Below are positions 16,184 through 23,522 of a stretch of 23,523 bases of DNA, in pieces. Position numbers and translations under genes: made by a program. The stretch lies in the NCBI RefSeq assembly GCF_022771645.1, contig NZ_JALFCU010000111.1:1-23523 (forward strand). The letters are read 5' to 3'. The stretch is from Selenomonas sp. GTDB lineage: Bacteria; Bacillota; Negativicutes; Selenomonadales; Selenomonadaceae. The notes below the pieces were generated by a model. That model was not told where the DNA came from. It searched no databases and was given only the letters and a program-made list of their open reading frames with translations. Position 1 is the stretch's first letter; each line of letters starts with the position of its first letter.

Positions 16184-17233
16184 CCCCTATATTGCGAAAC
16201 AATCCTCGCAAGTTCGCTCATTTCTTTTCGCCCGTACCTCTGATCTATCGGTAAAGAAATCATCTCATCTGCATTCTTCACCATTGTCGGCCGCTGCGCT
16301 TCGCAAATGCCATCACGCGGCCAATGGACTGCGCAATAAACGCGATGGCCGATCAGATAAGAGCGAAACGCATCGCGTCCTCTTGCTACGCGCAACGGGT
16401 ACGCAAATGGGCAATCGTCTTTGGAAAAAACAACGGCCGGAGATCGTCCGCAATGTTCGTGGAGTTCCCGTTCCAGAAAAGAAAAATTCTCTCTCCGTTT
16501 CTCGGAAATCTCCTTGATGTCGAAACAGGAAAGCATGAATGTCGTGAGGTGCGACATGCGTGTGATCGTCCCGTCTTCGTCGAGCCGGTGCTCCAGCGCG
16601 ACGAACCTCTCGCGATATTCTGAATTGTAACGTCTGCCCCCCCCCGAATAGACTTATGTGCTTCAGGATGGACGGGACAACTTTTTCATTTTGCGTAGAC
16701 GGCGGATAACCATATATTTCTTTTGGAAGGACGTGGCGCGAATACAAGACGCCGCCCATCGGGATGGGAAACCATTTGCGCAGGCTCGCTACAAAATCGT
16801 CGCCGATCGTCCCCGTCGCCGTCAAAAAACTCTGCGTCATATCCTCCAAGATGCGGATGCCATGCGCGTCCGCCGCTTGGCGTACAGATTTTCTCGCATT
16901 TTCCGGCTGCAACGTACCATAGTAATTCACCCAGAAAATCGCGCTTGTGCCGGAGGATATGCATCGAATGACATCCTCCGCATCCGCCGTCATATCCGTA
17001 TGCACATGATAAAAACGAATACGTGAAAGCGGAAAACAGCGGATGACGGTATCACAGATATACTCCGGCAACAGGATCTCCCCATCGCCCAGAAAGCACC
17101 GCGCCCAAGCACGGATGGCCGCCCGCCCTGAGGAAAAGAAGCAACGATGAAAGGCAGAGAGGTACCTGTCGACAGCATATTTCTTTGGATACAGCTCAGT
17201 CACATCGAGATCATATTCACTGCCCAGCTCCAT
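16177..17233 (-). pseudogene. DegT/DnrJ-like PLP-fold protein, frame broken at a G9 tract
   Basis: The first frame (from ATG 17233, GAGGTG 8 bases upstream) shows fold-type I PLP features: SSGRAAIRA for cofactor phosphate binding, ILEDMTQSF with the aspartate that contacts the pyridine nitrogen, and SLRKWFPIPMGG with the likely PLP lysine. At G9 (16637-16645) this frame turns into an Arg-rich nonsense tail ending at 16313. One base fewer (G8) continues as FGGGRRYNSEYRERFVALEH and then through CFDIKEISEKRRENF and FAYPLRVARGR to a stop at 16177 that overlaps the FemAB-like gene. The whole protein would be about 350 residues. It is off as given: phase-variable, mutated or mis-sequenced. Function unknown; probably a sugar aminotransferase or a degenerate relative. 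Confidence 0.8.
16637..16645 (-). repeat. G9 homopolymer on the coding strand at a frameshift
   Basis: Nine C on the plus strand, the longest homopolymer G run in the window. It lies inside the PLP-fold gene; eight Gs would join the two coding frames, nine do not. Tracts of this length are classic slipped-strand mutation sites. Confidence 0.9.
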
Positions 17234-17245
17234 CGTCGCTTCACC

Positions 17246-18230
17246 TCATTTCGTTACCGGGATGATGTCGTAGCAAATGCTGCAACACGCAATCTTCCCA
17301 TATTCATGCCTTGCAATCGCTTCCCGGTAGCCCTTCGTCGCCCTGCTGTTGTAAATCTCGCGGATGTCATGGTCGAGAATGTTCCCGACGATCATGAAGT
17401 TGTCGTAATCGGAGCAGCAAAGCGTGACGTCGCCGTTCCAGTTGACGGAGAGCTTGTCGAACGCCTCAGCGCAGACGGCGCGGTAGGTGTGTTGGCAGCG
17501 CTCGTGTTCCTGGAGCTTGCGAATCTTTTCCTTTTCGGCGTCATCGATGTGCATCGCGTCGACGTCGAGATGGTTCAGCATCGTGTAGCCGATGTTGTAG
17601 TAGTCGCAATACGCGCCGACATCCTGCTGGAAACTCTCCACCTGCTCCGCCGTCTCGCCCGTGAGCGTCGTCGAAATCTGGATGAACGGGTAGTCGCGGT
17701 CGCCGCGCATCTCATGGAAGCGGCGGATCGTGGCAAGCAGGCGCTGGTAGTCGCCGCCCTCGCGCATCTCGTTGTATGTGCCTTCGTCCGCTCCTTGGAA
17801 TGAGAACTTGATGCTGTCGAGGTGCATGTCGAGCAGCCGCTCGATCTGCGCCTCGTCGAGGAGCGAGCCGTTCGTGTTGATATGAATGAGCGCCCCGGCC
17901 TGCTTCACCTTTTCGAGGATGTCGAGGTAGTGCGGGTGCAGCGTCGGCTCGCCCCAGCGGATGAAACGGACGGCGGGGATATGGTACTTCTGCACGTTCT
18001 CCGCGAGTGCATCCGCGACCTCGTCCGTCATGAAGCCTTTCATGCGCTTCATGGATTTCGTGCCCGTCGGGCAGAAACAACAGCGGAAGTTGCAGCAGTT
18101 CGTCAGTTCGACATCCAAATACTTTGGGAGCGCTGTCCCCCCCCGTTAAAATTTGATGATATTTTTCTTCATTTGTCCCACCATTCACCGTGCGGTAAAT
18201 GGGGACGAAAGGATTTGTGCGCTTTCCCAA
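17246..18230 (-). CDS. Radical SAM/SPASM protein, N-terminus out of frame at a G8 tract
   Basis: The main frame (17246-18118) holds a radical SAM core starting DVELTNCCNFRCCFC with CxxxCxxC for the iron-sulphur cluster, IRWGEPTLHP and HINTNGSLL. A C-terminal SPASM-like region has VTLCCSDYDN, IVGNILDHDIREIYNS and CCSICY. Upstream, that frame meets a TAA just before the G run. In the neighbouring frame a TTG at 18230, with GAGGTG 6 bases upstream, opens a credible leader ending KYHQILTGG. Removing one G from G8 (18137-18144) joins it to TALPKYLDVELTNCC, a normal N-terminus. The full protein would be about 327 residues. Translation of the core alone from the TTG at 18118 is possible but has no good ribosome site. 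Substrate unknown; a tailoring role on the glycan is inferred. Confidence 0.8.
18137..18144 (-). repeat. G8 homopolymer on the coding strand at a frameshift
   Basis: Eight C on the plus strand. It lies between the leader frame (TTG 18230) and the core frame of the SPASM radical SAM gene. Seven Gs would fuse them; eight leave the core preceded by a TAA stop. Confidence 0.88.
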
Positions 18231-18258
18231 TCAGAACACCTCTTTACCTGTCATCGCC

Positions 18259-19458
18259 TCATTGCAGACGGGAAACGGAAAAATCACGCAACACCATGCG
18301 GATTGTCGCCGCCGCCCGCTCGACCTCCTCCGCCGCCAGCGAGGTGCTGCACGGGATGTTGAGGATGCTGGCGGCGTAAGCGGGGGCTTGCGTGAGGTGG
18401 TAGGTGCGCTCGCCCGCATAGGGGCGCTGCTCGTTGATGAGCCCCCAGATGGCGCGCGTGCCGACGCCGCGCTGCTCGAGCGTCGTGATGATCTCGCGCA
18501 TCGTCGCCTGCACGCGCGTGCGGTCGATGGCGAGCGCGTAAAACCAGCGATTCGGCTCCGTGCCCGCGCGGTATGGCAAGAGTTTTGCGTCCTCGCTATC
18601 GACGAACAGCGCCGCATAGCGCTCGTAGTTCTCCTTTTTCCGCAGGAGGAACGCGGGCAGCTCCTCCATCTGCGCGACGCCGACGGCCGCTTGGAGGTTC
18701 GTCATGCGGTAGTTGTAGCCGACCTCGTGATGGATGTAGTAGTGCGGATCGTCCTTCGCCTGCGTGGACAGGTAGCGCATGTGGTCGACGCGCTGCGGGT
18801 CGCGCGCCGTGACCGCGCCGCCGCCTCCCGTCGTGATGATCTTGTTCCCGTTGAACGAGTACGCGCCGTAGTCGCCGAGCGTGCCGGCATAGCGTCCGGC
18901 GAAACGCCCCGCTGTGTAATGCGAGCCGAGCGCCTCTGTCGCGTCCTCGATGACGGTCAGGTGATAGGCCTCCGCTATGTCGAGGATGCTTTCCATGTCC
19001 GCGAGGTTGCCGAAGACATGGACGACGACGACGGCTTTCACCGTCTTGCCCGTCGCCTTGTCGACAAGGCGCTCGCCCTGCAGCTCGCATTCCTCCGCGC
19101 AGAAGCGGCGGAGCTTCTCGGGATCCATGCAAAAGCTCGCATCGCAGTCGATGAAGACCGGCTGCGCGTGCTGGTAGCGCACGGGGTTCACGGCTGCGAT
19201 GAACGTCAGCGGCGGCACGAGCACGATGTCATCCGCGCCCACGCCCGCATCGACGAGCGCGAGATGCAGCGCCGCCGTGCCGCTCTGGCAGCACGCGACG
19301 TTCTCCGCATGGAGGAACGCGGCGAGCTGCCCCTCCATACGCGTGATGAACGCCCCGCCGGTCGACACCCAACCGGCGTCGACGGCCTCGTCGGCATATT
19401 TCCGCTCATTGCCCGCGAAATTCGGGACGGAGAGCGGGATGAAACGGTTCGCTTCCAT
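18259..19458 (-). CDS. legC: Sugar aminotransferase, DegT/DnrJ/EryC1 family, LegC type
   Basis: This 399-residue PLP enzyme has FIPLSVPNFAGNE (6-18), CCQSGTAALHLAL (57-69) for cofactor binding, VIEDATEALGSHY (169-181) with the conserved Asp, and SFNGNKIITTGGGG (201-214) with the PLP lysine K206. LegC adds a 4-amino group to the 4-keto product of LegB, using glutamate as donor. The FIPLS(V)P opening and the ATEALGSHY stretch are typical of LegC-type enzymes. I chose ATG 19458 because GAGGGG lies 6 bases upstream; an ATG at 19464 touches that site, and the frame open to 19587 is a shadow of legB. It follows the legB stop by 22 bases. Confidence 0.9.
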   Translation of the reverse strand: MEANRFIPLSVPNFAGNERKYADEAVDAGWVSTGGAFITRMEGQLAAFLHAENVACCQSGTAALHLALVDAGVGADDIVLVPPLTFIAAVNPVRYQHAQPVFIDCDASFCMDPEKLRRFCAEECELQGERLVDKATGKTVKAVVVVHVFGNLADMESILDIAEAYHLTVIEDATEALGSHYTAGRFAGRYAGTLGDYGAYSFNGNKIITTGGGGAVTARDPQRVDHMRYLSTQAKDDPHYYIHHEVGYNYRMTNLQAAVGVAQMEELPAFLLRKKENYERYAALFVDSEDAKLLPYRAGTEPNRWFYALAIDRTRVQATMREIITTLEQRGVGTRAIWGLINEQRPYAGERTYHLTQAPAYAASILNIPCSTSLAAEEVERAAATIRMVLRDFSVSRLQ

Positions 19459-19480
19459 GCGCATCCCCTCTTTTGAAATT

Positions 19481-20689
19481 TCACATCTTGCTGTCGAGCG
19501 AACGTCCCGTCTCGATGTGATGAAAATTCGGCAGATAGTCGTGCAGAATGGCGACGACCTCGGCCTTCGTGACATCCGCGCGCGCAAACGCCGCCGTCAG
19601 CGCGGCAAACAAGCGCTCGATGGACGCGCGATCTGGCGCGGCCTTCCCCGTGATGACGCCGAGTGCCCGGAAGCGCCCCTCGTCGACCGTCTCGCCGTCC
19701 GTGTAAAACTCCTCGTACGGCTTTTCGCCTGACGTGTCCGACGCGGAAAAATGGACGGGATACGTCGTGCTCGCGTCCGTGAGCTGCGCGGCCTCTGCGA
19801 CCGCCTCCTCATCTGAGGCGCACAGCTGCGGCGTATAGCCGAAGGCTTTCAAGAGCGCGACCGCAATCGCGTCGAATGTCATCATCTGCGCCTCGCGCAG
19901 TTTCGGATAAAAAATCTCGCAGTTCGCGCCGAGCAAGCACGCGAGCAGGCAGATCTGCCCGCTCTCCTCCGGCGAGACGAAATAGCGGCGCACGTCCGAC
20001 GGCGCGCTGAGCGGCTGGCGCTTGCGCAGGCGAGCGAGGAAGCCCGCCGGGAGCGACCCGTTCGAGAACGCCACATTCGCAAAGCGCGCCGTCTTCACGG
20101 GGAACGCCTCGGAGTACGCGAAAATCACGTCCTCCATGATGCGCTTGCTCGCGCCCATGATGTTCACCGGGTTCGCCGCCTTGTCCGTCGATACGCAGAA
20201 ATACGCCTGCGGCGGGAACTCAGCAAGAAGGTCAAGCAACCGTTTCGCGTGCAGGAGATTGTTCGTCAGGAGCGCTTCGACGGAGTAGATGTCTTTTTCG
20301 CTGCGCACGTGCTTGTGCGCGCAAAAATTCGCCACGATGTCAAAGCCGCCACGCGCGCGGAACATCCGCTCGAACGCCCGCGACGCAAAATCCATCGGGT
20401 ACGGCACATAGTCGTCCGGCACGAACATCCCCGCCGTGCTCCTGAGATCCCGCGTCAGCTCCGCCAGCGCGTTCTCATTCGTATCGATGACGACGAGCGT
20501 GCCCGGCCGGTACGGCAGCAGCGCCCGGATGAACGAGCTCCCGATGCTCCCCGCACCGCCGATGACGAGCACGCGACGCCCCGCGATGCGCTCGCGCAGC
20601 TCGGTCTCATGCGCGGCGAGATCTGGGGCGAACAGACTCTCCGACCGCTGTACCACATGGTCATAGATAAACGAGTCAAGATGAAACAA
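19481..20689 (-). CDS. legB: NDP-N-acetylglucosamine 4,6-dehydratase, LegB type
   Basis: This 402-residue extended SDR protein has an N-terminal extension before VLVIGGAGSIGSSF (40-53). STDKAANPVN (167-176) and MGASKRIMED (178-187) follow, again with Met at the usual Tyr position. NGSLPAGFLARLRKRQPLSAP and SGEKPYEEF are characteristic of the LegB group. It converts NDP-GlcNAc to the 4-keto-6-deoxy sugar, the first dedicated step to legionaminic acid. With a PtmE-like gene in the same operon the donor is more likely GDP- than UDP-linked, by inference. The first codon is TTG 20689, supported by AGGAGG 6 bases upstream; no in-frame ATG occurs before residue 88. It begins 21 bases after the upstream capsule-type gene. 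Confidence 0.88.
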   Translation of the reverse strand: MFHLDSFIYDHVVQRSESLFAPDLAAHETELRERIAGRRVLVIGGAGSIGSSFIRALLPYRPGTLVVIDTNENALAELTRDLRSTAGMFVPDDYVPYPMDFASRAFERMFRARGGFDIVANFCAHKHVRSEKDIYSVEALLTNNLLHAKRLLDLLAEFPPQAYFCVSTDKAANPVNIMGASKRIMEDVIFAYSEAFPVKTARFANVAFSNGSLPAGFLARLRKRQPLSAPSDVRRYFVSPEESGQICLLACLLGANCEIFYPKLREAQMMTFDAIAVALLKAFGYTPQLCASDEEAVAEAAQLTDASTTYPVHFSASDTSGEKPYEEFYTDGETVDEGRFRALGVITGKAAPDRASIERLFAALTAAFARADVTKAEVVAILHDYLPNFHHIETGRSLDSKM

Positions 20690-20710
20690 AGAAATCCTCC
20701 TCGTCTTCCC

Positions 20711-22105
20711 TCAATCCGCCGGGCATTCCTGATGCAAGAGCGCCACGATATTGTCCGCGACGTATTCGCCTTGGAACGTATACCGCTGCACCATCGCATC
20801 GGCATCGCGGTACTCCGGCCGGAATCCCGCCGCGATCTTCTCCATCGCCCGCTTGCAATCGTCGAACGACTGGATGAAGAACGAATCCTGCATGAACGTC
20901 ACCGGCGTCAGCTCGGAAAACACCAGCACCGGCTTCTTCTTCAGCACACTCTCAAGAAGCACCGTGCCTGTGATGGAAGCTACCGCCTGAGCATGATCCA
21001 CAAGCTCGTCTGAAGGGGTCTCGGTCGGAACAATCTTCACATGGGGAATGGATGCGAGTTTCCTATAGAACATCTTCGTCTTGAAGAACTGGCCATCCCA
21101 CATGTGATAGTAACCAGTATCGTTATTGATATCGAACTGTGCCGGATGTTCTTTCACATAAATGAACCAACCGTCTGGCAGATTTTCTGACAGCATCTTG
21201 ATGACAACCAACTGGCTTTCAATGACCGTCGTATTCAGTATGGTCGCTTCGGGTTCAACATGAAGGAGATAACAGATGTATTTCTCATTGCCCTTCGGAT
21301 TTTGAAAAAGCGTATGCAAACACTTTTGTGCTCGCTTCTGACGCCAGTAACCGTAAAGCTTGTCGCTCCAATAAATCTTTCTGCGCTTCCGATCCAGATT
21401 TTGCGGCTTCCAATTGTTATGCAGCAGTCGCACAGCAAAGTCTTCCAGCAAATTTCCCCCGACGCGATACATCAGCTTTCGGAAGCACGATTTTGAAATT
21501 GCTGTCGGTGGATTCTTTGTCTTGTCGTATTCACTATCCAACAAATATGCAACATCCGGACACGAGTGGCTTTTTACCGGGAGCAAGTAAAATCGATTCG
21601 CGCTCTTTGCGGTATAAAATCCAAAGCTCTTGTGGTACCCCACCCAATCCACATGGAAAAACTTCACATGATATTTCCGTGCAATCAAGTCACAGCAGTC
21701 ATAAGCGTATCCATGAAACGGTTTTGTGCCAATCAAGATATCGACGTGATGCGTTTTGAAAAACTGATTCCAAAAGCTCAGCGCGGCATAGTAGGTATAT
21801 TTGTCCAGCTGATAATCGGAATACAGGCGGTAGTACGCGCTCTCGATATTCATTTGCAAGTCACGGCAGCTTGTGATTGTGTCGAAATCGATGCCTTCCA
21901 TCGATTCCATATACTCGAGCTCCAAGCTGTCGATGACCCGCTCGACGTTTTCAATCGCCAAGAAATCTTCTTTCTTCATCGTGGGATGGACGACGAGCAG
22001 GACGATCCGATACCCGCCATCTTCCGCGATGCTCTTGACCAGACGGAAACGTTCTTCCAATGTGTAGTCCGACCGATCTTGGCATATCAGAACAACGTTT
22101 TTCAT
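20711..22105 (-). CDS. Capsule polysaccharide biosynthesis-type GT-B protein (KpsC/KpsS-like)
   Basis: This 464-residue protein starts MKNVVLICQDRSDY. In its C-terminal half YVKEHPAQ (316-323) and ITGTVLLESVLKKKPVLVF (378-396) correspond to the KEHP and GTxxxEA-like motifs of the capsule synthesis family (PF05159), whose known members include bacterial Kdo transferases. KpsC-type enzymes use CMP-activated sugars. Its place directly before legB makes it a candidate for transferring the CMP-nonulosonate or a related acid sugar; this is inference. The DNA looks richer in A/T than the neighbouring legB and legC genes, which may reflect separate acquisition. The start is ATG 22105 with a G-rich GGGCAGGGG just upstream. 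It could instead be another type of GT-B polysaccharide enzyme. Confidence 0.7.
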   Translation of the reverse strand: MKNVVLICQDRSDYTLEERFRLVKSIAEDGGYRIVLLVVHPTMKKEDFLAIENVERVIDSLELEYMESMEGIDFDTITSCRDLQMNIESAYYRLYSDYQLDKYTYYAALSFWNQFFKTHHVDILIGTKPFHGYAYDCCDLIARKYHVKFFHVDWVGYHKSFGFYTAKSANRFYLLPVKSHSCPDVAYLLDSEYDKTKNPPTAISKSCFRKLMYRVGGNLLEDFAVRLLHNNWKPQNLDRKRRKIYWSDKLYGYWRQKRAQKCLHTLFQNPKGNEKYICYLLHVEPEATILNTTVIESQLVVIKMLSENLPDGWFIYVKEHPAQFDINNDTGYYHMWDGQFFKTKMFYRKLASIPHVKIVPTETPSDELVDHAQAVASITGTVLLESVLKKKPVLVFSELTPVTFMQDSFFIQSFDDCKRAMEKIAAGFRPEYRDADAMVQRYTFQGEYVADNIVALLHQECPAD

Positions 22106-22142
22106 GTCCCCTGCCCTTCCGACATTCGTCTTTTCGAAAACA

Positions 22143-23333
22143 TCAGTTCTTGTACTGATTCACATACGCTAGCGGCTGCTTCGCCTGGATGGCCGGCGTC
22201 ACGCTCTGCGACCATATATCCGGCCCCGAGCAATAGTTGCAAGCTTCGATCCACGTTTTCGCGCGGAGCTTGTGCAACTGCTTCGTCAAGACATCATCGC
22301 TCAGCGTTTCATCCGAGAAATCCACATAATCATCTTTCACATCCGGCATCGCGCCGAGGTTCATCGCATGGACAGAGCGCGGACAGCGGTGGAGCTGTCC
22401 CTTGTAGAACGTGTAGCAGCCACGCTCGAAGCAATTCATAAACAGCTGTTCTTTCTGTTCCTTTGTGTAGCCGCGCTCAGAAATATCGCCGCAGTCCTGC
22501 CACGAATCGTACTGACGCAGGAAATACTTGACATGGCATTCTTCGAACTTCGCAATCACATTCCGGATGCGTTCTTGATTGTGACGGTAATCCGAAATGT
22601 TCACAATGATTTTTTTGTTCTGCAACGATTTCAGGTTCCGCTCATTCGGCACGATTGTTCCGTTCGTATAGACGGTAATCGTCTCGATTTTCGACGAAGC
22701 GGCGTAGTGGTCGAGAACCTGGTAAACGTCCTTGTTCATGAACGGCTCACCACCAAGCACACGGAGCTCGGAAACATTATCCACAAGCGAGAGCAGATGG
22801 TCGAACTGCCTGCAAGATGCATCGAGATCGATATCCTGCGGTTTCTTGTAGTACTGCATCAGATGCATGCAATCACGGCAACGCAGGGAACAGCGTTCCG
22901 TCACAACAAACTGCAGCCGATGGAAGTTCAGCATTCCTTGATGCTCGGCGACATCGTCATACACCTGGGCATAGGCATACATGGCCTTGGCCCGTTCGGT
23001 CATACGATCTTTCGGCAACTCCATCGAGAGCAACGAGCGCATATCGAACAGGTTGTGGCATCCCTGCCCCATGAGCTGCACGCGGATTTCGTCGAAGTAG
23101 TCGCACGATGCGATGATGATATTCGCACCGGAAAGCTGATCTAATTTTTCGGGATGGATGATTTCCACTCCGAAATATGTGCCAGTCCGCGCCCTGTCGC
23201 AGAAATAGTCCGGCGTGATGCCGAGCTCGGCAAGCGCATAATATGCCAATTCGCCAAAAACGCTGGCGCCGTAGACAATGACAGGTTGCCCCTGCACCAT
23301 ACTAGCTGCTTGAAAAGGTTTCGTTTTTTCCAT
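22143..23333 (-). CDS. Radical SAM protein with N-terminal Rossmann-like domain
   Basis: This 396-residue protein opens with a nucleotide-binding-like domain, VIVYGASVFGELAYYAL (18-34), then NIIIASCDYFDEIRVQL (71-87). The radical SAM part begins TERCSLRCRDC with CxxxCxxC at C148, C152 and C155 and continues with LGGEPFMN (193-200) for SAM binding and TVYTNGTIV. Further cysteines (CFERGCYTF, CPRS, CNYCSG) suggest an auxiliary cluster or metal site. ATG 23333 has GAGG about 10 bases upstream. The N-terminal domain is of the same kind as the C-terminal domains of the three GT2 proteins here. The substrate is unknown; the locus suggests a sugar or a glycan-linked group. Confidence 0.82.
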   Translation of the reverse strand: MEKTKPFQAASMVQGQPVIVYGASVFGELAYYALAELGITPDYFCDRARTGTYFGVEIIHPEKLDQLSGANIIIASCDYFDEIRVQLMGQGCHNLFDMRSLLSMELPKDRMTERAKAMYAYAQVYDDVAEHQGMLNFHRLQFVVTERCSLRCRDCMHLMQYYKKPQDIDLDASCRQFDHLLSLVDNVSELRVLGGEPFMNKDVYQVLDHYAASSKIETITVYTNGTIVPNERNLKSLQNKKIIVNISDYRHNQERIRNVIAKFEECHVKYFLRQYDSWQDCGDISERGYTKEQKEQLFMNCFERGCYTFYKGQLHRCPRSVHAMNLGAMPDVKDDYVDFSDETLSDDVLTKQLHKLRAKTWIEACNYCSGPDIWSQSVTPAIQAKQPLAYVNQYKN

Positions 23334-23366
23334 TTCGCTTTTGCCTCGTGTTTTGTCTGCCTCGCA

Positions 23367-23522
23367 TCACACGCTCTCAAATATCCCCACGACCCTCTGC
23401 CGCGAGTCGACGGTGAACTGGGTCGTCAGGCGGAAGACGCCGGTATCCTCGATGAAGCCGTAATCCATCGCCGTGAAGTAGATCAGGCGGATTTTGCGGT
23501 GCTTTCGGAGGTAGCTGTCCTT
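23367..23522 (-). CDS. C-terminal end of an unrecognised protein, 5' end outside window
   Basis: The minus-strand frame is open from the window edge to TGA at 23369-23367 and gives 51 residues beginning KDSYLRKHRKIRLIYF and ending RVVGIFESV. The composition (charged, regular hydrophobic spacing, GC-rich third positions) looks coding, and the stop lies 33 bases before the next gene, as in the rest of the operon. I do not recognise the family. Confidence 0.55.
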   Translation of the reverse strand, partial: KDSYLRKHRKIRLIYFTAMDYGFIEDTGVFRLTTQFTVDSRQRVVGIFESV

